From positions 186,001 to 250,000 of the forward strand of contig NZ_JAYMFI010000001.1 in assembly GCF_035830635.1 (NCBI RefSeq): a DNA stretch of 64,000 bases, in the 5' to 3' direction. The notes beneath the pieces were generated by a model that was not told the DNA's origin, searched no databases, and saw nothing but the letters and a program-made list of their open reading frames with translations. A program made the translations under genes and the position numbers. This document shows, one piece after another, positions 32,434 through 41,207 of this stretch. The stretch is from Adlercreutzia shanghongiae. Its GTDB lineage: Bacteria > Actinomycetota > Coriobacteriia > Coriobacteriales > Eggerthellaceae. Positions within the stretch are counted from its first letter, which is position 1. The number at the start of each line of letters is the position of its first letter.

Positions 32434-33867
32434 CTAACGAACGCCCTTCTCGGTGCGGGCGACGACAAGAAACAGCAGAAGCGCCATCACCCCGACGGCG
32501 GCCATGCAAAGATAGAGGGCCGAGTAGCCGATGAGCGGCACGATGAGTCCCAGCAGGATGGGGCCGATGCCTACGCCAATGTCCAGCAGCATGTAGAAGG
32601 TGGCGTTGGCCACCGACAGGCGCGCGTCGCTCGTCACGCGCACGGCCATGGCGAGCCCGCAGGACTGCACCGTTCCCACGCCGAAGCCGAGCAGGCAGGC
32701 GGCGCCCAACAGCATCCAATCGTTGACCATGAAGGCCACGAGCACCATGCCCAACGCGAAAGAGACGAAGGCCGGAAGCATCACCGGATGAGGCCCTTTG
32801 CGATCGAAAGCGCGGCCGGTAAAGGGACGGGTCGCGAACATGGCCAAGGCATAGGCCACGAAAAACACGCTGGCCGCCCGGCCCAGACCAAGATTGTTAG
32901 CATAGGGCGTGAGGAAGGTGAGCAGGCTCGAATAGCCGAAGAAGAGCAGCCCGCAGACGACGGAGATGGGGAGCACGCCGGCCTCGACGAACCGAGCCAG
33001 CGGCGAATGCTCCACCTTGCCGGTGATCATCTCCTCCAAATGGGTCGAGGGGACGCGCGAGCAGCTCGGGCACTTTGCGTCGGCGCCGGCGCACGCAGGG
33101 CATTCCGCGACCGGAGCGCTCTGGGCCGCCTCCTCGAGGGCCTCGGCCTCCGCCTCTTCGCGCATGCCCTCGGCCGACCCTTCCGCTAGCGCGCCCGCGG
33201 CAGCATCGGACGCAGCGGCTTGCTCGGCAAGGGCTTTGCGCTCATCGCCTTTGACCCGGGTCTTTCCGGCGGGACGCAGCAACAGCGCACAGGGCACGGC
33301 CAAGGCCACAAGGATGCTCGCCAAAGCAAACAGCGCGTCGTAACCGAAGTTGTTCGAGATGAAGATGCCAGCGAAGGGGCCGATGGCACTGCCAAGGGTG
33401 ACCGACAGCATGAAGTACCCGATGCCCTCCCCTTTGCGCTCGGCGGGGATGAGACTCGTCACCACGGTCGCAATGGTGGTGGAGCACATGCCATAGGCGA
33501 ACCCGTGAACGAAACGCACGGCGATGAGCGCCATGAGCGGCTCATTCAACAGGTACAATGCCGTGAGCCCCACCTCGAGCACGGCGCCCACGACAAGCAC
33601 AGGCAGGCGCCCGAAGCGCTCCATGAGCGGAGCCGAGGCGAAGCGCGAGAACAGCGTGCCCACGATGAAGGCGCTCGCGCAAAAAGCGGCCACAGCCGGC
33701 GGAGCCTGGTAGACGGAAAGCGCGTAGGCGGTCATGACCACCATGAGCATGAAGTAGTTGGCGGCAATGAAGAAGTTGAGCAAGGTGCCGGCGATGAAGC
33801 TCTTCGTCCAAAGGGGGGTCGGCGCGGCGGCGACTCCAGGGCGCGCGGCAGCGGTTGAGGAAGCCAT
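32434..33867 (-). CDS. MFS transporter with a Cys-rich central loop
   Basis: The 477-residue protein has 12 hydrophobic helices in two six-helix halves, with the MFS motif A-like segment SAPLMERFGRLPVLVVG after helix 2. The central cytoplasmic loop (about residues 205-280) is unusually long and acidic. It carries two CxxC pairs in CPACAGADAKCPSC, the pattern of a small zinc ribbon or metal site. The exported substrate is unknown. It overlaps the stop of the upstream universal stress protein gene by one base (TAATG), so the two are translationally coupled. Confidence 0.82.
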   Translation of the reverse strand: MASSTAAARPGVAAAPTPLWTKSFIAGTLLNFFIAANYFMLMVVMTAYALSVYQAPPAVAAFCASAFIVGTLFSRFASAPLMERFGRLPVLVVGAVLEVGLTALYLLNEPLMALIAVRFVHGFAYGMCSTTIATVVTSLIPAERKGEGIGYFMLSVTLGSAIGPFAGIFISNNFGYDALFALASILVALAVPCALLLRPAGKTRVKGDERKALAEQAAASDAAAGALAEGSAEGMREEAEAEALEEAAQSAPVAECPACAGADAKCPSCSRVPSTHLEEMITGKVEHSPLARFVEAGVLPISVVCGLLFFGYSSLLTFLTPYANNLGLGRAASVFFVAYALAMFATRPFTGRAFDRKGPHPVMLPAFVSFALGMVLVAFMVNDWMLLGAACLLGFGVGTVQSCGLAMAVRVTSDARLSVANATFYMLLDIGVGIGPILLGLIVPLIGYSALYLCMAAVGVMALLLFLVVARTEKGVR

Positions 33868-34298
33868 TAGCGAGCTTCGCCCTCTTTCGCAATGAGCACG
33901 GTCATGGGCGACTCTTTGGTCACGGCATAGCTCACCGAGCCCAGAAAGCCCTTCACGCCGCCTTGGCCGCGGCTGCCCATGATAATGAGATCGCAGCCAT
34001 CTTCCTTGGCGCAGTTCACGATAAGGTCAGCCGGACTCGTGCCCTTGAGCACCTTCACCTCGCAGGGGTTGGGCAACTCCGCGGCAATGGCCTCGAGCTC
34101 CCGACGCACGGCCATGGCATCCTCCACCATCACCGTGTCGACGCCGGCCGCCGCAGCTCCCGTGGAGAACAGGCGCATGACGTGCACAAGCACGATTTCC
34201 AGGGCCGGGTTCTGCTGGGCGATCTCGCGCATCACTTCCAAAGCCTTGTGCGACGGCGCAGATCCATCGTAGGCGACGAGGGCTTTATGGCACCACAT
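33867..34298 (-). CDS. Universal stress protein (UspA family, ATP-binding type)
   Basis: The 143-residue protein starts MWCHKALVAYDGSAPSHKAL and has the ATP-binding motif GSRGQGGVKGFLGSVS (about residues 112-127), the G-2x-G-9x-G-S/T pattern of ATP-binding Usp proteins. Such proteins respond to starvation or stress; the exact role is unknown. It is coupled to the MFS gene downstream. Confidence 0.9.
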   Translation of the reverse strand: MWCHKALVAYDGSAPSHKALEVMREIAQQNPALEIVLVHVMRLFSTGAAAAGVDTVMVEDAMAVRRELEAIAAELPNPCEVKVLKGTSPADLIVNCAKEDGCDLIIMGSRGQGGVKGFLGSVSYAVTKESPMTVLIAKEGEAR

Positions 34299-34567
34299 GG
34301 AACGACCTTTCTGTCGGGGAGCCTATCGGACTTTCTATCAGGTTCGCCTCCATTGTAGACCTCAATGTACGAACGTCGCCCATTTTTCGCCAGGCTGTAG
34401 GAAAGCGTTCCGCACCTTTGCTGCCTCGTTGCAATAGCGGCCATCGATCTGGCGCCAGAGCTCGCTCGGCGACAGAAAGAGCAAAGCCGCCCCCGCCTTA
34501 CAGCGAAAGCGGCTCCTCAACACAATTACGCAAGTATTGTTAGGCGGCCCGGCGTTGCCGCGACGAC

Positions 34568-34599
34568 CACCTGTTCCTCATTATTGGAGGCAACAGGTG
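34568..34599. other. Hairpin in the gap between the stress protein and HD protein genes
   Basis: CACCTGTT plus CCTC pairs with GAGG plus AACAGGTG around a short loop, with one unpaired base. It is about 30 bases past the HD protein stop on the minus strand. No T run follows. The rest of 34299-34629 holds a weak stem (AGCCGC/GCGGCT, 34485-34514) and a short ACAAT/ATTGT repeat, but no gene. Confidence 0.4.
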
Positions 34600-34629
34600 A
34601 AAGTCAGCAACCTTCTTCGCTACGCTCCC

Positions 34630-35232
34630 TTACGCCTCCGGCTGGAAGGTGTCGCGGTCGGGAGCGAAGGACTGCATGGCCTCGATGGTGCGGGCAAAGA
34701 GCTCGTCCAGCTCCCAGCCGAGCATCTCGGCGCCCGAGGCGATGACCTCGCGGCTCACGCCGGCGGCGAAGCGCTTGTCCTTGTACTTCTTCTTGAGCGA
34801 CTTTACATTGAAGTCCATGACGCTCTTGCTCGGGCGCATGACGATGGCCGCGCCGATGAGTCCCGTGAGCTCTTCAGTGGCGAAGAGGATCTTCTCCATC
34901 TGCAGCTCGGGCTTGGGCAGTTCGGGGTTGAAGTCGGAGGTGTGCGACTGGATGGCGCGGATGAGCTCGGGCGTGCCGCCGGCTTCCTCGATGAGCGGCG
35001 CGGCATAGATGGTGTGCAGCTCCGGCTCGTCGTCGTGCTCTTCCCAATCTAGATCGTGCAGAAGGCCCACGATGCCCCAGAACTCCTCGTTCTCGGGATC
35101 GTACTCGCGGGCGAAGTAGCGCATGGTCTGCTCCGCCGTCTCGCCGTGCTCCAGGTGGAAGGGGTCCTTGTTGTGGGCGGCGAGCAGCTCGTAGGCTGCA
35201 TCGCGCGTCATGCCGGCGGAAAGCGCTGCCAT
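34630..35232 (-). CDS. HD domain protein (putative metal-dependent phosphohydrolase)
   Basis: The 200-residue protein has an HD-domain pattern: His in HNKDPFHLEHGE, then HD in VGLLHDLDWEEHDD, and a later His/Asp set (IRAIQSHTSD). HD proteins of this small type hydrolyse nucleotides or phosphomonoesters. The substrate is unknown. The second ATG (35232) is preferred over the one 6 bases earlier because GAGGAG is then at the right distance. It is a single gene. Confidence 0.78.
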   Translation of the reverse strand: MAALSAGMTRDAAYELLAAHNKDPFHLEHGETAEQTMRYFAREYDPENEEFWGIVGLLHDLDWEEHDDEPELHTIYAAPLIEEAGGTPELIRAIQSHTSDFNPELPKPELQMEKILFATEELTGLIGAAIVMRPSKSVMDFNVKSLKKKYKDKRFAAGVSREVIASGAEMLGWELDELFARTIEAMQSFAPDRDTFQPEA

Positions 35233-35358
35233 GAACATCTCCTCTCATCTCTTTTTTCGCTTGAAACCACTATAGCGGTAATTTCCCGCGGCACGCTAGG
35301 GGCATGCTCCAAAACAAAAGCAATTCCGTTGGGCCCTCGAACAAACTTTTGCTTCAAG

Positions 35359-35549
35359 ATTTGCGAAAAAAGCGGGATTGTTAGACATTAGCCGCGAAAC
35401 AGCGCGGACATGGGCTTTCCCTGAAATTCGATGCCTTCAAAATGCACTGACTTGAACTGGTGTTTTGCACAGCCAAAACAACGACGCAGGAAAGGCGGCC
35501 CGCATCCTCGCCGCCGAAATGTCTAACAATTCCGTCTTTTTTGCAAATG
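35359..35549. repeat. Intergenic inverted-repeat element B
   Basis: Arms at about 35359-35389 and 35518-35549 are inverted copies. Both contain ATTTGC, an A run and ATTGTTAGACATT, with one indel and a few mismatches. They enclose about 130 bases. TTGAACTGGTGTTTT (35452-35466) inside resembles TTGACCTGGTGTTT inside element D. It lies in the 450-base gap between the HD gene and the metal exporter; no gene is credible there. Confidence 0.7.
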
Positions 35550-35689
35550 GCAGAGAAAAACAGCTCTCTCGGCCAGGCAGTACGGAGAAAACGATAAAGC
35601 GCCGACGGACCAAAAAGCGCGACTCCAGACCGCCTTTTGCGCCGGCGGACGTCTAACGGGCGCGATATCCGCGCAAGAGACCGACGAAC

Positions 35690-36652
35690 CTAGAACACCA
35701 CGCCAAGCCCGTTGCAGACAAGACCCCAGAACACGCCCGTAGCATACAGCACGGCGATGATGGCGACGTTCTGCTTCCAGTGGCGGTTGGCGCGCACGAG
35801 CACGAGCAGGCCCACGCCGGCGCTCACGAGCAGGCCCGCGAGCATGGCCCCGGCACCGAGCACCCCCTCCACGTACAGCTGGGCGATGACCACGCTGGCC
35901 GCACAGTTCGGGATAAGCCCCACGAGTGCCGTGGCTAAGACGGAGAAGCTCGGGTTCTCACCGAGAAACTGCGCGAGCGCGTCCTCCCCCACCGTTTCCA
36001 GCACCACGTTCAGCGCGATGGTGATGAGGAAGATGAACAGCGTCACCTGCACGGTGTGCTTCGTGGCGCTCTTCAGAATGCCCTTCCACCCATGGCCGTG
36101 GCTGTGGGTGTGCTCCACATCGTCATGGTGCTCGTAGGCGCGCTCGGGAGCTTGCTCGCAGGCATGACAGTCGTGGTTGCAGCCGCACTGGTCCTGCTCG
36201 CACAGCTCGTGGATGCGCAGACGCTCCTTGTCGCGGCGAGCGAGGCGCAGCGAGGCGTCCACGATGAAGCCCATGACCATGCCGATGACCACCTTCGCGC
36301 CCATGATGGACAGGATGGTGTTGCCCGGCACGGCCTCGGCCAGAAAGATCGGCAGCATCTCGTCGGAGGTGGAGAGGAACACGGCGAAGAGCGTGCCCAG
36401 GGTGATGACGCGGCCGGCGTACAGCGTGGCCGCAGCGGCCGAGAAGCCGCACTGGGGTACCACACCCAGAAACGCGCCCACGATGGGCCCGCCCGCGCCG
36501 GCATGCCGGATGGCCTCCTGGGTCTTGCCGCCGGTCTTGTGCTCGAGCCATTCCATGGCCAGGTAGGTAATGAACAGAAACGGAATGAGGTAGAGCGTAT
36601 CGGAGACGGAGTGCTCCAACACGTGCTCGGCTATGTGCATGACGTCTTCCAT
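35690..36652 (-). CDS. Putative 10-TM heavy-metal exporter (ArsP_2-like) with Cys/His-rich loop
   Basis: The 320-residue protein has two blocks of about five hydrophobic helices with internal similarity: GVVPQCGFSAAAATLYAGRV in the first and GLIPNCAASVVIAQLYVEGV in the second. This is the pattern of the putative heavy-metal exporter family I know as ArsP_2/PF11449. Between the blocks is a loop rich in Cys and His (CEQDQCGCNHDCHACEQ, then HTHSHGHG), likely to bind metal ions. The ATG at 36652 lacks a clear ribosome site; a Met 12 bases later is possible. It is followed closely by the xanthine operon on the same strand but need not be part of it. Confidence 0.75.
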   Translation of the reverse strand: MEDVMHIAEHVLEHSVSDTLYLIPFLFITYLAMEWLEHKTGGKTQEAIRHAGAGGPIVGAFLGVVPQCGFSAAAATLYAGRVITLGTLFAVFLSTSDEMLPIFLAEAVPGNTILSIMGAKVVIGMVMGFIVDASLRLARRDKERLRIHELCEQDQCGCNHDCHACEQAPERAYEHHDDVEHTHSHGHGWKGILKSATKHTVQVTLFIFLITIALNVVLETVGEDALAQFLGENPSFSVLATALVGLIPNCAASVVIAQLYVEGVLGAGAMLAGLLVSAGVGLLVLVRANRHWKQNVAIIAVLYATGVFWGLVCNGLGVVF

Positions 36653-36669
36653 GCCACTGATAATAGCGC

Positions 36670-38070
36670 TTAATCAGCGGCTTCCACCGAATCGTTGCTC
36701 TCATCCACGACGAGCGGGCCCGTGACCTTTTGGTCCTTGGGCAAAAGCAGGCTCGCCAAAATGGCCACCACGAACACCATGGCCACGCAGTTGTCGGCAA
36801 ACACGCTCTGCACGAGTTCGGGGAAGATGGCGAAAATGTCGCTCATTTGGGTGAAACCGATGCCCACCGCCAGCGAGAGCGCGGCGATGGTGATATTGCG
36901 CTGGGAAAAGCCCGCGCCGGCAATCATCTGGAAGCCGCTCAGGATGATATTGCCGAACATCATGATGGTGCAGCCGCCAAGCACCGCCTCGGGCAGCGAG
37001 GCGAACACGAGGCTGACGATGGGCACGAACCCAGCCAGCACGAGCACGAAGGCGCCCGTAGCGATGGCGCGGCGGTTCACTACGCCCGTCATGGCGATAA
37101 GGCCCACGTTCTGCGAGAACGAGGTTACCGGCGAGCAGCCGAACACGCCGGCCAGCGAGCTCACCACGCCATCGGCGGTCACCGCGCCGGAAAGCTCTTT
37201 GTCCGTGGGATGCCGCTTCAGAGCCGCCGCAGTAAGGGCCGAGCAATCCCCTACCGTTTCCGTGGCGGAAACGAGGAAGATGAGGGTCACGGTGATAATG
37301 GCGCTCAGGTTGAATTCCGGCGTCACGGGCATCACGCCCGGCAGCGAGACCAGCGGTGCGCCCACGAAGGCGGAAAAGTCCACCTTGCCGAGGGGAATGG
37401 CCACCAAATAGCCCACAATCAGGCCGAAGAGGACGGAGAGCTGCTTGGTTGCGCCCTTGGCGAGGCCCTGAAACGCCAGGCAGGCGACGAGCGATACCGT
37501 GCCCAAAACAAGATTCGTCGCGCTACCGAAATCCTCGGCACCGGTGCCGCCGCCGAAGGAGGCCGCGCCCACACCGAGCAGCGAAAACCCGATGGACGTT
37601 ACCACCACTGCCGCCACAATAGGCGTGATGATGCGCCGCCAATAGCGGGCGATGAGGCCGAGCACACCCTCGATGAGGCCGCCGACAATGACCGCCCCCA
37701 TAAGCGCCCCGTAGCCCTGGGTGGCCGCCACGGTGCAGGCCACCGAGACGAAGGTGAAGCTGATGCCCATGACGATGGGCAGCCCGCTGCCCACGCGCCA
37801 CAGCGGGAACAGCTGCACGAAGGTGCCGATGCCGGCGATGAACATGGCGTTTTGGATGAGCACCGCCCGCATCTCCTCGGGAAGCCCCGCCGCCGCGGCG
37901 ATAATGGCGATAGGCGCAAGATTCGCCACGAACATGGCGAGCACGTGCTGCAGGCCATAGGGAAAGGCGGCAAGCCAGCCGATGTCGCCGTCCAGGGTCG
38001 CCAGCGCCTTCACTTTCTTATCCACGAAGGCGACGCCGCCCTCGCTTTCCACAGGCTTCTTCTCGCTCAT
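36670..38070 (-). CDS. pbuX: Xanthine/uracil permease (NCS2 family)
   Basis: The 466-residue protein has about 13-14 helices and the NCS2 motif QNVGLIAMTGVVNRRAI (about residues 320-336), which carries the conserved Asn-x-Gly-x4-Thr pattern. It takes up xanthine or a related base by proton symport. The ATG at 38070 overlaps the xpt stop (ATGA), so the two genes are coupled, which supports xanthine as substrate. Confidence 0.88.
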   Translation of the reverse strand: MSEKKPVESEGGVAFVDKKVKALATLDGDIGWLAAFPYGLQHVLAMFVANLAPIAIIAAAAGLPEEMRAVLIQNAMFIAGIGTFVQLFPLWRVGSGLPIVMGISFTFVSVACTVAATQGYGALMGAVIVGGLIEGVLGLIARYWRRIITPIVAAVVVTSIGFSLLGVGAASFGGGTGAEDFGSATNLVLGTVSLVACLAFQGLAKGATKQLSVLFGLIVGYLVAIPLGKVDFSAFVGAPLVSLPGVMPVTPEFNLSAIITVTLIFLVSATETVGDCSALTAAALKRHPTDKELSGAVTADGVVSSLAGVFGCSPVTSFSQNVGLIAMTGVVNRRAIATGAFVLVLAGFVPIVSLVFASLPEAVLGGCTIMMFGNIILSGFQMIAGAGFSQRNITIAALSLAVGIGFTQMSDIFAIFPELVQSVFADNCVAMVFVVAILASLLLPKDQKVTGPLVVDESNDSVEAAD

Positions 38071-38645
38071 GAGCGAAACTCGATAGCGCCGGTTTCGGGA
38101 TCCATGGCCTCCACGATGGCGAGCGACTGCAGGTCGTAACCGGCCTCGCGCAGCTCGTCGCCACCGGGCTGGAAGCCCTTCTCGATGGCGATGCCGATGC
38201 CCTCCACCGCAGCTCCCGCTGCCTCGCAAATCTCGAGCAGACCGCGCAGGGCACAGCCGTTGGCGAGAAAGTCGTCAATGATGAGCACGTGGTCATCGGG
38301 GCTAAGGAAGCGCGTGGACACGATCACGTCGTAGATGCGGTTGTGGGTGAACGACTGGATGCGCGTGGAGTACATAGTGCCGTCCAAATTAATGGACTGG
38401 GTCTTCTTCGCGAACACCACGGGCACGCCAAAATGGTGCGCCACCACCGCGGCAATGCCGATGCCCGAGGCCTCGATGGTGAGAATCTTGTTGATGGGCC
38501 TGTCCGCGAACAGCCGCTTCCATTCCTCGGCCATGGCGGCGAACAGCTCGATATCCATCTGGTGGTTCAAGAACGCGTCCACCTTCAGCACCCCGCCGGG
38601 CTTCACCACGCCATCGCGCCGAATGCGTTCTTCCAACAGCTTCAC
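38067..38645 (-). CDS. xpt: Xanthine phosphoribosyltransferase
   Basis: The 192-residue protein starts MKLLEERIRRDGVVKPGGVL and has the PRPP-binding loop VLIIDDFLANGCALRGLLE (about residues 124-142). It converts xanthine to XMP for purine salvage. Together with the permease it forms an xpt-pbuX operon. No purine riboswitch is visible upstream, unlike in many Firmicutes. Confidence 0.93.
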   Translation of the reverse strand: MKLLEERIRRDGVVKPGGVLKVDAFLNHQMDIELFAAMAEEWKRLFADRPINKILTIEASGIGIAAVVAHHFGVPVVFAKKTQSINLDGTMYSTRIQSFTHNRIYDVIVSTRFLSPDDHVLIIDDFLANGCALRGLLEICEAAGAAVEGIGIAIEKGFQPGGDELREAGYDLQSLAIVEAMDPETGAIEFRS

Positions 38646-38774
38646 AACGAACCTCCTTGGGGGCGTAAGGGTCCTTTTCGCGTATCGACTTATCTTAAGA
38701 GATTGCAGGCTCCTTGGGAATGGCCGCCGAAAACGCCCACGAAAAGAGGGCTGATGGCAAATCGACAGCTCGAG

Positions 38775-38908
38775 AATTTGGAAAATGTGCTTTTTCGAAC
38801 AGGGATTTGACCTGGTGTTTCTTACGTTATACCAGGTCGAACTAGGGGTTTTCTAAAAACAAAAAAGCACATTTTCCAAATTATGCGTTCCAAAAAAGCA
38901 CAATTTCC
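38775..38908. repeat. Intergenic inverted-repeat element D with nested palindrome
   Basis: Perfect 21-base arms lie at 38775-38795 and 38862-38882 (AATTTGGAAAATGTGCTTTT and its complement). Inside is a second inverted pair, GACCTGGT and ACCAGGTC (about 38809-38838). A third, direct copy of the right arm (AAAAAAGCACAATTTCC) follows at about 38892-38908. The element sits in the 375-base gap between xpt and the groL terminator. Confidence 0.75.
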
Positions 38909-38937
38909 ATGAATCGGGCCAGACACACGCACAACAG

Positions 38938-38965
38938 GAAGGGCGCCCCCTGCGGAACGCCCTTC
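38938..38965 (-). terminator. Terminator after groL
   Basis: GAAGGGCG and CGCCCTTC form a stem around a 12-base loop, about 55 bases past the groL stop. Confidence 0.7.
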
Positions 38966-39020
38966 TGCGAGTTAGCTGGATGTGCGGCTAGGCCGTGCGC
39001 AAGATTCGCCTGCCTGGGGC

Positions 39021-40652
39021 CTAGTACATTCCGCCGCCGCCACCCATGGCGCCGGCCAGGGCGGACAGGTCCGGACCCTCCTTGGGGATCTCGTTGATGG
39101 TGGCCTCGGTGATGAGGATGAGAGCGGCCACGGAAGCAGCGGACTGCAGAGCGGTGCGGGTAACCTTCACCGGGTCGTTCACGCCCATCTCGATCATGTT
39201 GCCGTACTCGCCGTTGGCGCAGTTCAGACCCTCGCCCGCGGGTAGGCTCTTCACCTTCTCGACCACCACGGAACCCTCGAAGCCGGCGTTCTGGGCGATG
39301 GCGCGCATCGGGGCCTCGATGGCCTTGCGAATGATGTCGATGCCCACCTCTTCGTCCTTGTCGGCAGCCTCGACGGAATCCAGGGCGCCGATGGCGTCCA
39401 CGAGAGCCACGCCGCCGCCGGCGACGATGCCCTCTTCCACAGCCGCGCGGGTCGCCTGCAGGGCGTCCTCGATGCGGGACTTCTTCTCCTTCAGCTCGGA
39501 CTCGGTGGCAGCACCGACCTTCAGCACGGCCACGCCGCCGGAGAGCTTCGCCAAGCGCTCCTGGGCCTTCTCGCGGTCGAAGTCGGAGTCGACGCGCTCG
39601 AGCTCGGCGCGGATGATCTGGATGCGGTTCTCGATGTCTTCCTTCTTGCCAGCGCCATCCACGATAAGGGCGGTGTCCTTGGTGACCTTGACGGTCTTAG
39701 CGGTGCCGAGCATCTCCATGGTGGCGTCGGCCATGGTCATGCCGAAGTCCTTGTCGATGACCTGGGCGCCGGTGACCACGGCGATGTCCTCCAGAATGCG
39801 CTTGCGGCGGTCGCCGAAGCCGGGGGCCTTGATGGCGACCACGTTCAGGGTGCCGCGCAGGCGGTTCAGCAGGATGGTGGAGAGCGCCTCGCCCTCGACA
39901 TCCTCAGCGACGATGAACAGCGGGCGCTGGGCGCGCATGATCTCCTCCAGCAGCGGAACCATGTCCTGGATGGAGTTGATCTTCATGTCGGTGAGCAGCA
40001 CGTAGGGGTCCTTCAGCACCGCTTCCATCTTCTCCATATCGGTAGCCATGTAGGGGGAGATGTAGCCGCGCTCGTACTGCATGCCCTCGACGAGGTCCAT
40101 CTCGATGCCGAAGGTCTGGGACTCCTCGACGGAGATGGCGCCGTCCTTGCCCACAGCGTCCATGGCCTCGGCGATCTTGTCGCCAATGGCGATGTCGCCC
40201 GCGGAGATGCGACCGACGTTAGCGATCTGCTCCTTGGTGGACACGGGGGTGGCGGAAGCCTTGATGGACTCGACGATAGCGTCGGTGGCCTTCTCGATGC
40301 CGCGGCGGATGCCGAGAGCGTCAGCGCCGGCGGTGACGTTCTTCAGGCCTTCGGAGACGATGACGTCGGCGAGAAGCGTAGCGGTAGTGGTACCGTCGCC
40401 GGCCACGTCGTTGGTCTTCACGGCAACCTCGCGCACCAGCTGGGCGCCCATGTTCTCAACGGGGTTCTCCAGCTCAACTTCCTTGGCAACGGTCACGCCG
40501 TCGTTGGTGATGAGCGGGGCGCCGTAGGACTTCTCCAGGGCGACGTAGCGGCCCTTGGGGCCGAGCGTCACCTTCACAGCGTCAGCCAGCTTGGACACGC
40601 CCGCGGCCAGGCCGGAGCGAGCATCGGTATCGAACTTGATTTCCTTAGCCAT
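39021..40652 (-). CDS. groL: Chaperonin GroEL (Hsp60)
   Basis: The 543-residue protein starts MAKEIKFDTDARSGLAAGVS and has the ATP-binding DVAGDGTTTATLLAD and the GroEL signature AATESELKEKKSRIEDA. It ends in a Gly/Met-rich tail (AMGGGGGMY). It folds proteins in the cytosol with GroES. It follows groS on the same strand after a 193-base spacer that holds a hairpin. Confidence 0.98.
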   Translation of the reverse strand: MAKEIKFDTDARSGLAAGVSKLADAVKVTLGPKGRYVALEKSYGAPLITNDGVTVAKEVELENPVENMGAQLVREVAVKTNDVAGDGTTTATLLADVIVSEGLKNVTAGADALGIRRGIEKATDAIVESIKASATPVSTKEQIANVGRISAGDIAIGDKIAEAMDAVGKDGAISVEESQTFGIEMDLVEGMQYERGYISPYMATDMEKMEAVLKDPYVLLTDMKINSIQDMVPLLEEIMRAQRPLFIVAEDVEGEALSTILLNRLRGTLNVVAIKAPGFGDRRKRILEDIAVVTGAQVIDKDFGMTMADATMEMLGTAKTVKVTKDTALIVDGAGKKEDIENRIQIIRAELERVDSDFDREKAQERLAKLSGGVAVLKVGAATESELKEKKSRIEDALQATRAAVEEGIVAGGGVALVDAIGALDSVEAADKDEEVGIDIIRKAIEAPMRAIAQNAGFEGSVVVEKVKSLPAGEGLNCANGEYGNMIEMGVNDPVKVTRTALQSAASVAALILITEATINEIPKEGPDLSALAGAMGGGGGMY

Positions 40653-40741
40653 AAGTTCGCGTTCCTTTCAGAATACTTATTTTCAAAAACAACACTGGAA
40701 ACAGCAGGCTTTTCGTGGTGAGTCGCATTGCCCTGAAGGTT

Positions 40742-40790
40742 CTGCGGTCTTGAGCTAAGCAGCCTTCGCGCTGTGTGCGAAAGACCGCAG
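40742..40790 (-). other. Long hairpin between groS and groL
   Basis: CTGCGGTCTT (40742-40751) and AAGACCGCAG (40781-40790) form a perfect 10-bp stem around 29 bases. It lies mid-way in the groS-groL spacer and has no T run. It could be an mRNA processing or stability element that sets the GroES/GroEL ratio. Confidence 0.6.
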
Positions 40791-40845
40791 GTTCTGAAGG
40801 GCTAGGCGGCCGCCACGGAAAGCCGTCGGGTTGTCGAATAATTAC

Positions 40846-41133
40846 TTATTCAACAACCGCATAGATGTCGTCGGCGCGCAGGATGAGCACGTTCTCGCCA
40901 TCCAGGGCGATCTCGGTGCCGCCGAACTTGCTGTAGATGACCTTGTCGCCCACTTTCACGGGCATGGGGAGCAGCTTGCCGTCCTTGTCGAGTCGGCCCT
41001 CGCCTACGGCGACGATGGTGCCGGTCTGGGGCTTTTCCTTGGCGTCGGAGGCCAAAAACAGGCCGGACGCGGTGGTGACCTCGGCCTCGTCCTGCTTCAG
41101 GATGACGCGGTCGCCCAGAGGCTTCAAATTCAT
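40846..41133 (-). CDS. groS: Co-chaperonin GroES (Hsp10)
   Basis: The 95-residue protein starts MNLKPLGDRVILKQDEAEVT and has the mobile loop region (TTASGLFLASDAKEKPQ) and VGDKVIYSKFGGTEI. It caps GroEL. The ATG at 41133 is preceded by AAAGGACGG. Upstream lies a CIRCE element. Confidence 0.97.
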   Translation of the reverse strand: MNLKPLGDRVILKQDEAEVTTASGLFLASDAKEKPQTGTIVAVGEGRLDKDGKLLPMPVKVGDKVIYSKFGGTEIALDGENVLILRADDIYAVVE

Positions 41134-41207
41134 AGCTTGCCGTCCTTTCAATGGTTGTCTTGTGCCTATGCACAGCTTCCAATTTAACCACTCGTTGAGG
41201 GTAAGTG

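Noticed and set aside
34568..34599. Transposon end or attachment site at the CACCTGTT hairpin
   Set aside because: No transposase, integrase or duplicated target is seen; the hairpin is more simply a 3' mRNA structure.
35465..35656. A 63-residue plus-strand frame within and after element B
   Set aside because: It overlaps an inverted-repeat arm and has no recognisable domain or ribosome site.
38646..38770. Purine riboswitch upstream of xpt-pbuX
   Set aside because: The conserved riboswitch core and its pairing stems are not present.
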